Assembly (NCBI GenBank): GCA_964434955.1
Contig: CAYSXI010000038.1
Coordinates: 1 to 34,548 of the forward strand
DNA length: 34,548 nt
Direction: 5' to 3'
From: JANQLU01 sp964434955
Lineage (GTDB): Bacteria > Planctomycetota > Planctomycetia > Pirellulales > Pirellulaceae
Below the pieces are notes generated by a model that was not told where the DNA came from, made no database searches, and saw only the letters and a list, made by a program, of their open reading frames with translations. Below, in pieces: positions 33,765-34,548 of the stretch (positions are counted from its first letter, which is position 1; every line of letters starts with the position of its first letter). The position numbers and the translations under genes were made by a program.

Positions 33765-34548
33765 GATCCCCCGCTTTCAGTACCAAATTTCCGGTTTTCC
33801 AAGTTCGAGCCAACGAGCGTTTCCCTTCAAGAAACGCGCCAGCGATCGAATCCAAACCTTGCGCCTGCCCCGAATTCGTCGAAAGCCGCGTCGCAACCCG
33901 TCAGGTCGCCAATGCGGAATTCAGGAACCCGGTTTACCCCGGCAGGTTCACAAGTTTTTGAAACTTTTGCTTTGAAACCAGGTAAACGAATTACGTTCAA
34001 GGCTCCAATGCAAAATGTTTCGCTTCAATTGTTTGTTACAAGCTTGGCTGCCCCCAAGGTCGTTGCTTGATTCTTGGAGCAACAAAATTCAAAAGCAACT
34101 CCCCCCAACGTCAAACCTTGGGGAAGGCTTAGGGGCGCCTACCGGAAGACATTTTTAGAGATGCAAAAGACACAACCGGTCACCTCGCGAAAACTTTTTT
34201 TTCGCAAAGCGGTATTTTTTTTCGACTTAGGGAAAACGATTTTTTCGACGTCGAGAAAAATCAAATTTTCATGTCGCAACATTGGACGAAAATGCGACGC
34301 GATCAAAACCCTCTGGAAAAACAACATGTTTGTGCAGCGAAACCGATTTCAGAATTAACGCTTTCACAATTGCGCAAAACTCACCCAGATCGCGGGGGTT
34401 CTTCACAGAAATTTCTCAGAAATGTGGACGCGCGCTTACCCAGTGGACACTTGGTTTTTGTGACACTCGTTTTCAAACATCTTTTTTTACAGGCTCAAAG
34501 TGGCCTAATTGGTCTGTGCAGCGAAATTCCGTTTAAGAAATTCGTTCA
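33765..34548. other. 784-bp region without a recognisable gene
   Basis: No frame here has a convincing protein. It contains A/T-rich tracts (34188-34260) and several inverted repeats: the nested pair at 34052-34123, GCGAAAA/TTTTCGC near 34184-34205, an imperfect palindrome at 34238-34262 around CGACGTCG, and GTCGCA/TGCGAC at 34273-34298. It must hold the promoter of the Ig-RHS-LRR operon, and may hold the leader of a gene beyond the window. Confidence 0.5.
34052..34123. promoter_or_regulatory. Nested inverted repeats with alternative pairing, possible structured leader
   Basis: The outer arms CCCCAAGGT (34052-34060) and ACCTTGGGG (34115-34123) enclose inner arms GTTGCTT (34062-34068) and AAGCAAC (34093-34099). 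The same GTTGCT can instead pair with AGCAAC at 34078-34083, so two exclusive structures are possible. This resembles a regulatory RNA leader, but no known class is recognised. Confidence 0.35.

Overview
The window looks like a draft-assembly piece (one 32-N gap at 23418-23449) of a planctomycete chromosome, probably of the Rhodopirellula/Pirellulaceae type. This rests on family content rather than a marker gene. It has an ECF-like sigma factor coupled to a giant Ser/Thr kinase with a STAND-like ATPase, a PQQ-type propeller fused to EF-hands and starting near a DWPRFRGP motif, a squalene-cyclase-like toroid protein next to ExbB/ExbD, a huge secreted RHS protein, and a dispersed 32-bp repeat.

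Layout. 70-1488: a secreted hypothetical protein (-) and a small hypothetical protein (+). 1556-10846 (-): a four-gene envelope operon, reading a secreted TPR protein, MotA/TolQ/ExbB, ExbD/TolR, then a 1439-aa membrane protein. That last protein has a TonB-like SxxxH transmembrane segment, a ~950-residue Ser/Pro/Gln/Asn-rich linker and a C-terminal alpha/alpha toroid. 10847-11503: a divergent intergenic region holding a perfect 24-bp palindrome. 11504-13432 (+): a pseudopilin-like protein and a small GH2-like beta-sandwich protein. 13507-13713: four copies of the dispersed repeat. 13784-14892: a small helical protein (-) with its own terminator, and a very Cys-rich secreted protein (+). 14851-19853 (-): ECF sigma factor, then kinase-STAND-TM, then an SUMF1/FGE-like domain. 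The last two are one reading frame interrupted by a single TAG. 20303-21160 (-): an inositol-monophosphatase-family enzyme. 21598-23283 (+): PQQ propeller/EF-hand protein with a strong terminator.

23547-24959 is a scar of a mobile defence island: an integrase N-terminal remnant (-), the 5' half of a tRNA-Arg, an intact tRNA-Arg(TCT), a C-terminal remnant of a type I restriction HsdR (-), and a C-terminal PIWI remnant of a prokaryotic Argonaute (+) with two frameshifts. The two defence genes were divergent, and their N-terminal halves and whatever lay between them are gone.

25225-33764 (-): an Ig-like membrane protein, a ~2255-aa secreted RHS/YD-repeat protein with a 291-residue variable tip after its DPLG motif, and a membrane-anchored leucine-rich-repeat protein. 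The LRR start codon overlaps the RHS stop, a layout typical of polymorphic toxin/immunity pairs. 33765-34548 has no recognisable gene but several inverted repeats.

Best candidates for something new: the giant TonB-like transducer ending in a toroid, the RHS tip plus LRR pair, the amber-split kinase/FGE gene, and the hsdR-ago defence scar at tRNA-Arg.
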